Under the pieces are notes generated by a model, which was not told the DNA's origin, did no database searches, and saw nothing but the letters and a program-made list of their open reading frames with translations. From Promethearchaeota archaeon (lineage in GTDB: Archaea > Asgardarchaeota > Lokiarchaeia > Sigyniarchaeales > SOKP01), in NCBI GenBank assembly GCA_016840165.1, contig JAEOSU010000080.1:62001-126000 (forward strand): a stretch of 64,000 nucleotides of DNA, given 5' to 3'. Positions 44,526 through 54,237 of the stretch are shown here, one piece after another. Position numbers and translations under genes: made by a program. Every line of letters begins with the position of its first letter. Within the stretch, counting starts at the first letter, position 1.

Positions 44526-46094
44526 CTAAAATTTTAATTCGAAATTATACCCAGTTAATTGAAAATAAACTGGTGAGAATAATTCAATTGTACCATAAAA
44601 ATGCTTATCTGATATTTGATAAGGTTTAGCATATATTATTTCTTCAATTTTTTGGATAAATGGGTAAATTGTGGTTGGATTTAATTTTAAGTCTTTAACA
44701 CTTACAATCGCAAAATCTCGGATCGTCTCATTTACCTCACGAGTTCTTCCGAATTTTGCTTTAATTAGCTCCATGTAAATACCATTAAATAAGTATGAGA
44801 TCGATTCTTCTAATCTGCCAGAATCTTTTAAAATCTTAAGGTTTTCTATTCGACTTTCAAGGGGTAAATTTACAGTCCGTGATATTTTATCTTGTCGGCG
44901 ATAATAATAATAACCATATCCAACTAATCCAAGGATTATCCCCGATAAAACAGGAATGAATACTAAAAAGAAACCAAGAAAAGGAATTTCAGTAGGCGTT
45001 GGAGGAGAGCCCTGTTCTACATTAATAAACTGAAAAGCAGAAATATATTTTCCTATGGAATTTTCCAATTCGATTTCGATAAGTGTGGAACCTGAACCTT
45101 CTGGAAGTGAAAAAGTGTAAGAGAAATACCCGGTTGCATCGCTATATACAGTTGTGAGATAGCCTCCGTCATAATATATAAGTACGGCTTTATTGTTAAT
45201 TAAAACACTATTATCTGTTTTAGAGACGAGATAACCTGCGATATTATATAAACTATATTCAACGGGATTTGCTGATAAATCCCAAAAGCAAGTAATATTT
45301 GAAAATGTTTTAGGATTAGAAATAAATCTTTCTGAAGAATTAATATAAGGAAGGGATGAGTAATTTAACTTCACGGATAAGCTGTCAGAGATAATATCTG
45401 GAACAGGTATGCTTGAAATATAACCAACATCGTCAGTTAGAATAACATTAGAATAAACAAGAAAAGTGTTATCATACCAATAATAATCTACCGGTACATT
45501 AGAAATAGCAGTACCATTATCATATCTTAAATAACCATCAATGAATAAATCTTCTCCTACTAGTGCGGGAATATTAGGATATGGTACATCAAAATAAGAT
45601 TGAGCGCGATAATTAATATTTATAGAGTTTAGAAATTCAATCGCGCCTCCAGGATCAGTTACTTCAGCACTAATATTATGAACTGAGTATATATCTCCTG
45701 AATAGGGAATATCGTAAATTATATTAAATTTTCCATTTATATCAGTCACGTCATTAAAAGAAGAGTATAACTTTCCATTATCAATTACGGAGATAGTATA
45801 TCCGTGGTAACTGGCATTAGTGTAATAATGAAATAGTCTTCCTTCAATGATTATTGAATCTCCATGATAATGGGTTGTTCCATCCAAAGCAGGATTGGTA
45901 AAGTTAATCCATCCCCACAAATAGGAACACTTGAGGTTTGAATCTTCAAATTTTAGTTTTTTATCATTAATAATGTTCCTATTATTGATTAATATAATAT
46001 TTGAAGCATAAAATATCGTAAGTAGAAAAAAGAAAAAATAAGTCGCCTTTATTGCCTTTTTTCCTATACTTTTGTAATGTTTTAAATGCTTCAT
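44526..46094 (-). CDS. Membrane protein with Ig-like ectodomain and DUF4129-like tail
   Basis: This 522-residue protein has a signal-anchor (about residues 15-33), an ectodomain of three or so Ig/CarboxypepD-like beta repeats (for example GWINFTNPALDGTTHYHGD, VTDINGKFNIIYDIP, LTDDVGYISSIPVP), a membrane helix (about 374-399) and a cytoplasmic helical tail of about 115 residues homologous to the gene at 44078. It likely presents the beta repeats outside the cell and signals or docks inside. It lies between the giant transglutaminase-like protein (33-base gap) and the small paralogue. Confidence 0.72.
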   Translation of the reverse strand: MKHLKHYKSIGKKAIKATYFFFFLLTIFYASNIILINNRNIINDKKLKFEDSNLKCSYLWGWINFTNPALDGTTHYHGDSIIIEGRLFHYYTNASYHGYTISVIDNGKLYSSFNDVTDINGKFNIIYDIPYSGDIYSVHNISAEVTDPGGAIEFLNSININYRAQSYFDVPYPNIPALVGEDLFIDGYLRYDNGTAISNVPVDYYWYDNTFLVYSNVILTDDVGYISSIPVPDIISDSLSVKLNYSSLPYINSSERFISNPKTFSNITCFWDLSANPVEYSLYNIAGYLVSKTDNSVLINNKAVLIYYDGGYLTTVYSDATGYFSYTFSLPEGSGSTLIEIELENSIGKYISAFQFINVEQGSPPTPTEIPFLGFFLVFIPVLSGIILGLVGYGYYYYRRQDKISRTVNLPLESRIENLKILKDSGRLEESISYLFNGIYMELIKAKFGRTREVNETIRDFAIVSVKDLKLNPTTIYPFIQKIEEIIYAKPYQISDKHFYGTIELFSPVYFQLTGYNFELKF

Positions 46095-46127
46095 TAAAGT
46101 TTTTTCTCACTTTTTAATTCTTTTTTA

Positions 46128-49100
46128 TTATAAATATTTACTTTCTGAGCTTTCAACATACTGTAAACCGTTATTAATTGGATCGAAATAAACCCAGATT
46201 TCTGATTCATCTCTGTAGCGTGGCCAGAGAGGATTGTTTTGATCTATAAATATTCGTGCATGAAAGTTACCTGCGGAATCTGTTTGGACCGTATCATTGA
46301 AAGCAATTATAGTACCATCCAATAATTTCACAGTTACATTAATAAACATAAAAGCCAGCGCAGAACCATTATCCCATTGTAAACTACCAAGGATATGTAT
46401 CGTATCATTTACGATCCACTGATCGGAATATTGGGGCCAAATCAAGTCATAATCAGTATACCAACTATTTTGAATTATGGTTGTGCCAGCAGTTACCGTT
46501 ATTGGCACAACTGAGCTACTTACATGACCTAAGTAATCTGTAAGATTAACTTCAAATGGAAAATAGATACTACCATTGAAATCAATTCGAAAATAATAAT
46601 TACCTTGAGGACAATTGAGAGCAATTTGATTATCAAATTGATAACTTCCATCACTGACGTGTATATAATGAGGTTGTGATAAGTATAATCCTGTAACATC
46701 ATTATCAGTTAGGCTATCAAACATCCGAATTCCAATAATTAAATTTCGCATATTATTTGTGCCATCACGTAAAAATCCAGAAATTTTTAGATTTTCGATG
46801 TCTCTCTGTATTGTTCCTTGATTTGGAGTAGCAGATATCGTGAAAGGCTCATCTATAATTATATAAGTAACGTTAATTGTTGCAAAAGAATGATATTCGA
46901 CTCTTATTTTACGTAGACCAGCAGGGAAAAGATTTGATGAAATACTAAACTCATGAAAACCATCCGGAGTTGGATAAGTATAAGATTGTAAGAGGTTATT
47001 GGTATAATCATCATAAATTCTTACGGTTCTTCCGGTAACTGGGAAATTGTGAGAAATATTTACCTGAAAATGGGCTATTTGGCCATAAATATAGCGTTCT
47101 GGTGGATAAAAATCATCATAATATGGGACCGTTGGGTTTCCCTCAACAGAGAGAAATATATCTAAATTTTCAATGTCCAATACTTTTAACTCGTAGTTCC
47201 CTTCTGTTGAATTCACGAAGTTAGAAATCCAAGACATATGATAATCATATTCATTAAATTGATTGAATGGGGATTGGTAATTAAATTCTCCATCAAATTC
47301 AATTCGGATCGTGTAATTATCTTCTGGTGTATAATCTTGGACTGAATAATCGAGGTCAAATTGACCTGTTTCATCTAACTGGAGAGAGCCACTCTCATAA
47401 ACAAGATAATTTACAGGATTCGATCCTTGATAAAGATAAACATTAATTCGAGCATACTTAATAGGATTCCAATTATTAAAATCTCTTATGTATCCATTTA
47501 AATTGAATATATAGGGTGCTGTGTCGGTCCTATAAATCGTATTGGGCTGTGGACCACTCACTAAATCTATAATGATTGGAGCATCCAAAATGAAATAAGA
47601 ATAGTTATAGTAGGTGCCCCAATTTGCATAAATAAGATGAGGGCCAGCTGTGGTGGTTGCGTCAGTTTGATAAAGGAATTGAGTAGATCCATTAGTAGTT
47701 TGGGCGCTTCCAATAGGAGTGTCTTGTGTAAGGTCATAGAAATAAATAGTTTCTTCATCCCCGATAGGATCTGGTCCCCATTGGAGATATACAGATAGAT
47801 TAAGGTCACCATTTCTTGATATTATTGGTTGGTGATATTGGGTTGAACTAGTACCATTTATCCAAAAATTAAATAAAAGTGTGGAGGGAGTAGTCACTTT
47901 CAATTGATTATAAAAAGACGTGGAAGTATTGAAATTAGATAAGGTAAAAAGGTAAGGATATGGTGCTATCCAATTGCAATCAATAGTGCCATTAAAATCC
48001 ATCCGAAGAGTGTAATTTCTGGTAGGAATATCAGAGTCAACTTCAAAATATTCATTAAAGTTACCATTGAAATCAGTCCATATTCTATCAGAAGGTAAAA
48101 TATCATACCAATAATCTGTTCCTCCCCCAAAGATTTTTAAAGTTAGCTCCGAAAGTCTTATTGGATTACCATTAGTTCGATCTGTTATATTTCCTGCGAT
48201 TTGAAATAAAGTATTTGTTGCACCACCACTGGTACGATTAATCTCGCGGGGGACGGGACCAAAATAGATATTAATCTCTGGTTCTTCATTCAATATAAAA
48301 TAGGAATGATTTTCCAGTGAACTTAATTTTGCGTATAGTAAATTCGGTCCTGCAGTATTACCAATTCCTAATGAGTAATCGCAGCTTGCGATTCCATTAG
48401 AATCTGTAGTATTTGCTCCTATTAATATTCCTTGGGTATAATCATGGAATTCTATATATTGATTTGGTATTGGATAATTAGTCTCGTTTAAAACTAATGC
48501 TGTTAAGCTAAGTGTAGTTGATCGACTTACGACAGGAGAGTCAGGTACATCTGAAGGAACTCCATTTATATAAAATAATAATTTCTTGATTGGTTCTCGA
48601 GATACGTTAAAATCTATTAAATTGCTAGAATCATACATATTGCCAAAGGGATAGAACACACCACTCCACGTATTGTTCACATCAGCACGAAAATCATATA
48701 ATCCATTTGGAACTGAAGGATCAACATTTAAATTAATATAAAATTCACCAAGATCATCAGTATCAACAAATGGAGATTCTATAAAGGGAGTTAGACTTGG
48801 CCTATTATTTGTCCCTTTTTCTAAAAGTAATAGTTCTACGGTTACATACCTTACACGTTCATTATTTACCGGATCTGAAACATAACCTTGTACAAAAGTG
48901 TTTGTATGAGTAGGCAGGGTTACATTCGCAGGATTAACACTTGTTAAAGTAACCTCAATATCACCATGAACCATGTATGATGTATAATTTGAGACACCCG
49001 AATAGTAGGCAGTTATCATATGTGGTCCAACAATCTGAGTGTCATCAATATTGATGAGAATAGATGCGTTTCCATTAGTATCTGTCAAGGATTGTCCAAG

Positions 49101-50570
49101 AAATTGATTATAATATTCATCATAAAAGTAAATTATTCTATCCGAGACAGGGATGTTATTATTTTCTAAGTGTGCCGTAACATTTGCATCAGCTCCCCTA
49201 ATTCCTGATGTAAAATTTGAATACAGTGAAAGGGAGTAATTACTTGGAAGAGGATAAATCTCCATCTGAATCCATCTCCCATTTCCGAAAATATCATTAG
49301 GGATAAATACTTCTGCCCAGTTATATAAATTTCTATATTTAATTGAAAAGTAATGCTGACCTTTATCAGCATCAAATTCCTTAGTAATATTAATAGAATT
49401 AAACCCGCTCACAAATCTGCTTGCAACCCCAAGACTGCGAGTGAATGCGCAAAAAGCTGAAGCAAAATCAGAGTACATTCCTGAACCTGTTCCGCAAAAC
49501 CAATCCACCGCATCTGTTCCATCTGGAGCAGGATTATAATTTAAAGAAAAGCAAGTTTGTAAATAATTCTTCACTTTACTCGCAACTTGAAAGGCATTAT
49601 CATCACTGGAAATAGTTTGATTAATGATATTAAAATGGTTGTTAAAATTTGGATTATTGATTCTGTAAAGAGTTATTGAAGGAGGTAATCTAAGATATTT
49701 ACTTCTTATTCCTGAAGGGGTATATCTTGCTTCCACGGCACTATTGTTAATTTCTTGCTCAGTAGGTAGGTCTAATCCGAACATTTTATATGTTAAATTA
49801 ACCGGATCATTATTATTGAAATAAGGATCCAAGGTTGTACAGTTAAAATCATCTTTATATATATCAGTTTGACCTAAATCTAAAGTATTTATACTATAAT
49901 TATTCACAGCGCTTAAACTATTCTCCATAACATAAGGATTAGGAAAAAGAGTTGGAATAACCATTGAATTTTGTCCAGCAGAAGGAGAAAGAGACATTTG
50001 AACTTTTAAAATATCTTCAAGAGGGGGATGAGAATAATAATCAGAATAAGTATAATAATTATAATTTTGTTTTCCAGCCGTGGATTGCCAGCCACTGCCA
50101 TTATATTCATCAAAACATTCATATTTCCATAAAGTATCATAAAAGTTAAGCACATTAATATCAAAATTTTCATCATTATAAATCCTAAATACCTCAATAT
50201 TTGAGGCAGCAAGGCCAAGTAAAGCAGCCCCAAAATCGGATAAATCTAAATCGTCTATATTACCGTCAAACATGTCTTGTAGCGCATCAAGAGCATCTTG
50301 AATTTGATCTGGATTTAAGGTAAAATTATCAAATAAATCTTGAAAGTCAGAAAAATTGATTGTTAAGGGGATATCTATTAATTCTGCGTCTTCCCATTCC
50401 GCTTCAGACAACTGATCATTAGGGGGTAATCTTAGACCACCCCATAATAAACTCAATAGCACTGTTGAAAACGCGAATAGTGTAATAAACAATCCAACGA
50501 GAAGGAGTGTTTTAATTACTCGTTTTTTATCAACACTTGAAGCTAATAAATCTTCACGGAATTCAGACAT
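46128..50570 (-). CDS. Giant Ig-repeat surface protein with inactive transglutaminase-like domain
   Basis: This 1480-residue protein has an N-terminal membrane helix (about 18-43), an acidic region, a transglutaminase-like domain (about 320-445) and about 1000 residues of alternating beta repeats. The domain has the scaffold DFASAFCAFTRSLGVASRFVSGF and NWAEVFIPN...WIQMEIYP, but all three catalytic positions differ: Y366 for Cys, Y416 for His and E437 for Asp. Repeats of type A (IYFYDLTQDTPIG, TNG, TAGPHLIYA) occur near 480, 705, 935 and 1185, and type B (GPxPxxIxRT ... NYTxRxxFxG) near 770, 1007 and 1250. It should be anchored by its N-terminus and exported. It is the first gene of the MoxR cluster and rich in N-x-S/T sequons. 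Confidence 0.82.
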   Translation of the reverse strand: MSEFREDLLASSVDKKRVIKTLLLVGLFITLFAFSTVLLSLLWGGLRLPPNDQLSEAEWEDAELIDIPLTINFSDFQDLFDNFTLNPDQIQDALDALQDMFDGNIDDLDLSDFGAALLGLAASNIEVFRIYNDENFDINVLNFYDTLWKYECFDEYNGSGWQSTAGKQNYNYYTYSDYYSHPPLEDILKVQMSLSPSAGQNSMVIPTLFPNPYVMENSLSAVNNYSINTLDLGQTDIYKDDFNCTTLDPYFNNNDPVNLTYKMFGLDLPTEQEINNSAVEARYTPSGIRSKYLRLPPSITLYRINNPNFNNHFNIINQTISSDDNAFQVASKVKNYLQTCFSLNYNPAPDGTDAVDWFCGTGSGMYSDFASAFCAFTRSLGVASRFVSGFNSINITKEFDADKGQHYFSIKYRNLYNWAEVFIPNDIFGNGRWIQMEIYPLPSNYSLSLYSNFTSGIRGADANVTAHLENNNIPVSDRIIYFYDEYYNQFLGQSLTDTNGNASILINIDDTQIVGPHMITAYYSGVSNYTSYMVHGDIEVTLTSVNPANVTLPTHTNTFVQGYVSDPVNNERVRYVTVELLLLEKGTNNRPSLTPFIESPFVDTDDLGEFYINLNVDPSVPNGLYDFRADVNNTWSGVFYPFGNMYDSSNLIDFNVSREPIKKLLFYINGVPSDVPDSPVVSRSTTLSLTALVLNETNYPIPNQYIEFHDYTQGILIGANTTDSNGIASCDYSLGIGNTAGPNLLYAKLSSLENHSYFILNEEPEINIYFGPVPREINRTSGGATNTLFQIAGNITDRTNGNPIRLSELTLKIFGGGTDYWYDILPSDRIWTDFNGNFNEYFEVDSDIPTRNYTLRMDFNGTIDCNWIAPYPYLFTLSNFNTSTSFYNQLKVTTPSTLLFNFWINGTSSTQYHQPIISRNGDLNLSVYLQWGPDPIGDEETIYFYDLTQDTPIGSAQTTNGSTQFLYQTDATTTAGPHLIYANWGTYYNYSYFILDAPIIIDLVSGPQPNTIYRTDTAPYIFNLNGYIRDFNNWNPIKYARINVYLYQGSNPVNYLVYESGSLQLDETGQFDLDYSVQDYTPEDNYTIRIEFDGEFNYQSPFNQFNEYDYHMSWISNFVNSTEGNYELKVLDIENLDIFLSVEGNPTVPYYDDFYPPERYIYGQIAHFQVNISHNFPVTGRTVRIYDDYTNNLLQSYTYPTPDGFHEFSISSNLFPAGLRKIRVEYHSFATINVTYIIIDEPFTISATPNQGTIQRDIENLKISGFLRDGTNNMRNLIIGIRMFDSLTDNDVTGLYLSQPHYIHVSDGSYQFDNQIALNCPQGNYYFRIDFNGSIYFPFEVNLTDYLGHVSSSVVPITVTAGTTIIQNSWYTDYDLIWPQYSDQWIVNDTIHILGSLQWDNGSALAFMFINVTVKLLDGTIIAFNDTVQTDSAGNFHARIFIDQNNPLWPRYRDESEIWVYFDPINNGLQYVESSESKYL

Positions 50571-50876
50571 AAAAAATCATAATTTCCCTAAACTTGATCG
50601 GTTTGAAATTTGCAATATTAATTAAAATTATTATATATATAATTTTCCTAATATTTCTCAAATATATTAAATATCCATGATTAACTAGCTATCAAGTTCT
50701 AAAAGCAATTATCATCATGTCAAAAAGGAGAGGAAAAAGGGGAAAATAAAATTTTTTTTTTATTCCTTTGAATACAATTGAAGACCTTAATATCTCAAAA
50801 GATAAACTGATGAAACTATTAAATCCGTTTGGAAGTAAGTTCGAATAAAATAAAGATTTTAAAAAAATAATTTAAT
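50571..50876. other. Non-coding AT-rich stretch with a broken small frame
   Basis: I see no convincing gene in these 306 bases. On the plus strand, ATG at 50717 opens MSKRRGKRGK and stops at 50747-50749; after a T10 tract the same frame continues as LNTIEDLNISKDKLMKLLNP to a stop near 50848. The second part looks protein-like, so this could be a degraded small gene, but the evidence is thin. The promoter of the 1480-residue surface protein should lie at the left end. Confidence 0.35.
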
Positions 50877-51749
50877 CTAGAACTCAAAACCACATTTGGT
50901 GCAAACATTTTTTTTAGCATAAACTGGCTTTGGAATGTAACTAATGATTTTAGTCTTATCTTCAACCTCTTTAATAGCAAATCCACTTGCCCCGCAATTT
51001 GGGCACACGCGCCTTCCTGAAGTTAATCCACTTCCTACATCAGAGCTAGGCGTAGAGCTAGCTGTAGGAGAGGGAGTACTGCCAAAACCACTACCAAATG
51101 TAGATGTTGGGGTTTGAGATGTAATTCCTTGAGCCAAACTTGATGGCATAACTGCTTTTGGTTCTTTTAATTCCTGAATACGTTTTTCTTTGTAGACTAT
51201 TTCTTCTTGTAATTGATTTACTCGGGATTGTAATGGTCCAATCTGTTGCTGTAGATTCATATTTTCTTGTTGCACGGTTTGTAATTGACCCTGCAATTGA
51301 GGGATAGCAACTTCTAATTGGGCTTTTTCATTATTCAATTGATTGATTTGTGATTGATATCCTTCCATGGTTGATTGAAGATTACCTAGTTGAGAACTTA
51401 ATTGTCTGATTTGGTTATCTTTTTCTGCTAATTGAGTATTCAAATTTGCACACTGTGAGTTAACTTGATTAAGTTTAGATTGTAATTGCTCTATGGTCAT
51501 ATCTTTTTCTTGGAACTGCATCATCATTGTATCATAATCAGCCTGGGAAGGGCCAGATGGTTCTGATGTATATGTAGGGGCAGAAGAGGGATAGGTAGGG
51601 GCCGGAGGTGGTGAGCTTGGCGGGGTTTGAATTGGAGGTGGCATCGATGGTGGCACTCCAGAAGGTGGGGGCATGGATGGGGGTTTTATCGGAGGAGGTC
51701 TAGGCCTTCCATATTCATCCTCGTCATCTCTTTCATATTCGTCCGACAT
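50877..51749 (-). CDS. Proline-rich, coiled-coil, zinc-ribbon protein
   Basis: This 290-residue protein has three parts: a proline-rich N-terminus (about 15-65, with PPP and PSMPP repeats), a Q/N/L-rich coiled coil (about 68-195) and, after a Ser/Thr/Gly linker, a C-terminal zinc ribbon with CPNCG and CTKCG pairs 30 residues apart. No membrane helix is present. Proline-rich tracts in Asgard cells could bind profilin-like or SH3-like partners, but nothing here proves it. I do not recognise a family beyond the zinc ribbon. Confidence 0.7.
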   Translation of the reverse strand: MSDEYERDDEDEYGRPRPPPIKPPSMPPPSGVPPSMPPPIQTPPSSPPPAPTYPSSAPTYTSEPSGPSQADYDTMMMQFQEKDMTIEQLQSKLNQVNSQCANLNTQLAEKDNQIRQLSSQLGNLQSTMEGYQSQINQLNNEKAQLEVAIPQLQGQLQTVQQENMNLQQQIGPLQSRVNQLQEEIVYKEKRIQELKEPKAVMPSSLAQGITSQTPTSTFGSGFGSTPSPTASSTPSSDVGSGLTSGRRVCPNCGASGFAIKEVEDKTKIISYIPKPVYAKKNVCTKCGFEF

Positions 51750-51859
51750 AATATTCTACTTTTTTATTTATTTATTTTTTATATTTTCTGTAACTTAAAT
51801 GGGGGACTATGTTTATAAATTAATGCAATAATGATGAAGAAAATCTTATAGATACTCCA

Positions 51860-52960
51860 TTAATTGAAGCAATTCCAATAAGGATTTAGAATTTCTTTCA
51901 ATTTAGGTATGAGTTTTTTCGTAATATAATTTAAAGTTTGATCATCTGATTTTCGCGGATTTTCAGTAATTAGTTTTTCTTTATCATTATTTAACACTTG
52001 CAGGCAATTATAGACGGCTTTCGCTTGTTTATCTATTTCATAGCCACCTTCAAGGGTGATTTGAATCCTACCTTCCGCGAATTTATCAGCTACTGTTTTG
52101 ATTTTACCTAAATAATTTGCAGGAGCTTGAAATGTCCATCCCATATTTGTTAATCGATCTGTCCAATGCGTGTCAAATCCAGCAGATATCAGGATAAATT
52201 CGGGTTTAAATTGATTACAAATTGGTTCGATTATTTCATCAAAATATAGCATGATTGTATCATCCGCTGCTCTTGGAGGTAATGGATAATTAATTATCTT
52301 ACCCTCTCCTTTTCCAGAGCCAATATCATTTATAAACCCACTACCTGGATAAAGTGTCCTCCCATCTTGATGAGAATTAAATATGACAACATCTCCATGA
52401 TCGGAACCATTGTAAAAAATATCTTGTGTTCCATTTCCGTGGTGACAGTCCCAGTCAATAATTGCAACTCTTTTAATGTTTTTTTCTCTAAATAAATATT
52501 CAGTAGCTATTGCTATATTATTAAATATGCAAAAACCCGAACATCTATAAGCATTTGAATGGTGGCCAGGAGGTCTCACAGCAGCAAATACGTTATTAAC
52601 ATTGCCTGCTAAAATCTCATCAATACCTTTCAAATTACCCCCAACACTATATAATGATGCCTCATATGTCTTTGCAGAAACTGCAGTATCCATATCAAGT
52701 TGTTGGATATGACCAGTAGTTTTTGCTAATTCACTGACTTCTTTTACTTCCTGAATTAAACTATCTTCATGCACGTATCTGATTTGTTCTAAGGTTGCTT
52801 TTTCCGGCTTTATTAATTTAAAATTTGAACTCTCAAATAATTTTTTTTGATTTAATAACTCCATGATAGCTACAAGTCTTTCATGACTTTCCACATGTGT
52901 CCCAATTCTATGTTCTAGAAAAATATCATCATAGACTATTCCGGTCGTCAATTTTACCAC
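51860..52960 (-). CDS. Histone deacetylase-family amidohydrolase (class II-like/AcuC)
   Basis: This 366-residue protein has the arginase/HDAC fold with a full active site: RPPGHHSN (H133/H134), the zinc ligands in DWDCHHGNG (D171, H173) and AGFDTHW, and the late LEGGYE tyrosine. It should remove acetyl groups from lysine in proteins or from polyamines. The GSGFINDIGSGKGEG and PPRAADDTIMLYF segments match the bacterial/archaeal acetylpolyamine amidohydrolase and class II HDAC group. The substrate in this organism is unknown. Confidence 0.9.
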   Translation of the reverse strand: MVKLTTGIVYDDIFLEHRIGTHVESHERLVAIMELLNQKKLFESSNFKLIKPEKATLEQIRYVHEDSLIQEVKEVSELAKTTGHIQQLDMDTAVSAKTYEASLYSVGGNLKGIDEILAGNVNNVFAAVRPPGHHSNAYRCSGFCIFNNIAIATEYLFREKNIKRVAIIDWDCHHGNGTQDIFYNGSDHGDVVIFNSHQDGRTLYPGSGFINDIGSGKGEGKIINYPLPPRAADDTIMLYFDEIIEPICNQFKPEFILISAGFDTHWTDRLTNMGWTFQAPANYLGKIKTVADKFAEGRIQITLEGGYEIDKQAKAVYNCLQVLNNDKEKLITENPRKSDDQTLNYITKKLIPKLKEILNPYWNCFN

Positions 52961-53096
52961 TTCATATTTGTTTTGTTTTTTATTGTTATATTTATCTTAG
53001 TTTTTATAAAGTTTTTACTCTTGGGGCTTAATTGATTGCATACTTGTTTAATCAATAATTGAAGTAAAAGAATAAACTACAACTCTTTAATCAAAA

Positions 53097-54077
53097 TTAG
53101 GGTTTTACGAGTATCTTGATAAATTCTCTATTCTGAGATTCTAAAAATCTTTCAAAAGTTTTTTGTATTTCTTCAATTGGTATAACTTCTGAAATATATT
53201 GATTAGCGGGTACTTTTTCTTGAGCAAATAATGCAATCGATTCTATGATGTCTTCGCTATCATGCCCTAAACATCCTTGTAAATTGACTTCCTTAGAGTT
53301 AAGCATAAATAGGGGGAAAGTTATACTCCCTTTGTGAATGCCCATAAGTACAATAGTTCCTCCTTTTTTTATGAAATTAATAGCATTTGAAATTGTTTGT
53401 TCATTACCAACGCAATCAAAAATAAAACTAGGAGGTCCAAGTTTTTTAATAACCTTTTTGACTTTTGCTCTACTTGTACCAACAGCATCAGTTGCTCCCA
53501 TACCTAACGCCTTTTTCTGTAGAAACTCGTTCGGTTCAATAACAACGACATAATTTGGACTCTTTTTTATCAGTAATGCTTTAAGAAATGCTAAACCTAG
53601 ATTACCTCCTCCAATAATGAGAACCTTTTCATTTTCCTGAATTTTAGATAACTTAAAAGCTCTCATTGCTAAGGCAAAGGTTTCTACCATTACAGCATCC
53701 TTTATTGAGATGTTTTCTGGGATAGGGAAAAGTGATATATTAGGAACTTTAACATATTCAGCGAAACCACCATCTTGAAACATACCAAGTCCTTTAAGAT
53801 CGCCTTGACTTACATCAAGGGAAACATTCACACAAATTACTCTATCTCCAACTTTAGCATTAGTAATATTCTTTCCAATTTCTTCTACAACACCCGTAAT
53901 TTCATGACCCATAATTAAAGGAAAATTATACATTTTATACATAAAATTTGTAATATCGCTACCACATATTCCACAGTAATGGACTTTAACAATAGCTTCA
54001 TTTGGACCAGGAGTAGGTTTGGGATAATCTTCCTTAAGAACAATATTTTTTATATCCTCAATAACGGCTGCTTTCAT
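53097..54077 (-). CDS. Zinc-dependent medium-chain alcohol/sorbitol dehydrogenase lacking the structural zinc lobe
   Basis: This 326-residue MDR protein has the catalytic zinc site HYCGICGSDI and MGHEITGVVEEIG, GDRVI, a Rossmann domain with IIGGGNLGLAF, and CVGNEQTI. The four-cysteine structural zinc lobe usual after GDRV is absent: RVICVNVSLDVSQGDLKGLG holds only one Cys. Members without this lobe exist. It should oxidise or reduce a polyol, alcohol or threonine-like substrate with NAD(P). It is divergent from the aldehyde:ferredoxin oxidoreductase gene, which could use its aldehyde product. Confidence 0.88.
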   Translation of the reverse strand: MKAAVIEDIKNIVLKEDYPKPTPGPNEAIVKVHYCGICGSDITNFMYKMYNFPLIMGHEITGVVEEIGKNITNAKVGDRVICVNVSLDVSQGDLKGLGMFQDGGFAEYVKVPNISLFPIPENISIKDAVMVETFALAMRAFKLSKIQENEKVLIIGGGNLGLAFLKALLIKKSPNYVVVIEPNEFLQKKALGMGATDAVGTSRAKVKKVIKKLGPPSFIFDCVGNEQTISNAINFIKKGGTIVLMGIHKGSITFPLFMLNSKEVNLQGCLGHDSEDIIESIALFAQEKVPANQYISEVIPIEEIQKTFERFLESQNREFIKILVKP

Positions 54078-54237
54078 TATCGTAAATATACCTTAGTTTT
54101 TAAATGAATTTAAATGATAAATATACTATTTAAGAGGTTAAAAATAATAAAACTTTTTGGATTAATTAAATTCATGCTATCTAATCATTTTATTGGAAAT
54201 TAAAGGATATCATTCCATTAAAATAACTGGAATTATA

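Noticed and set aside
49006..50233. Several 60-80-codon frames in other phases within the 1480-residue gene
   Set aside because: These are shadows of a long gene with biased composition; none has its own start signal.
50717..50848. MSKRRGKRGK, stop, then LNTIEDLNISKDKLMKLLNP in the same frame
   Set aside because: It could be a broken gene or a basic peptide such as eL41, but ten residues are too short for eL41 and the second part has no start of its own except TTG. Kept as a remark on the intergenic region only.
51860..52960. Arginase/agmatinase instead of HDAC
   Set aside because: The RPPGHHS and LEGGYE motifs belong to the deacetylase branch. Arginase DxHxD metal motifs are absent.
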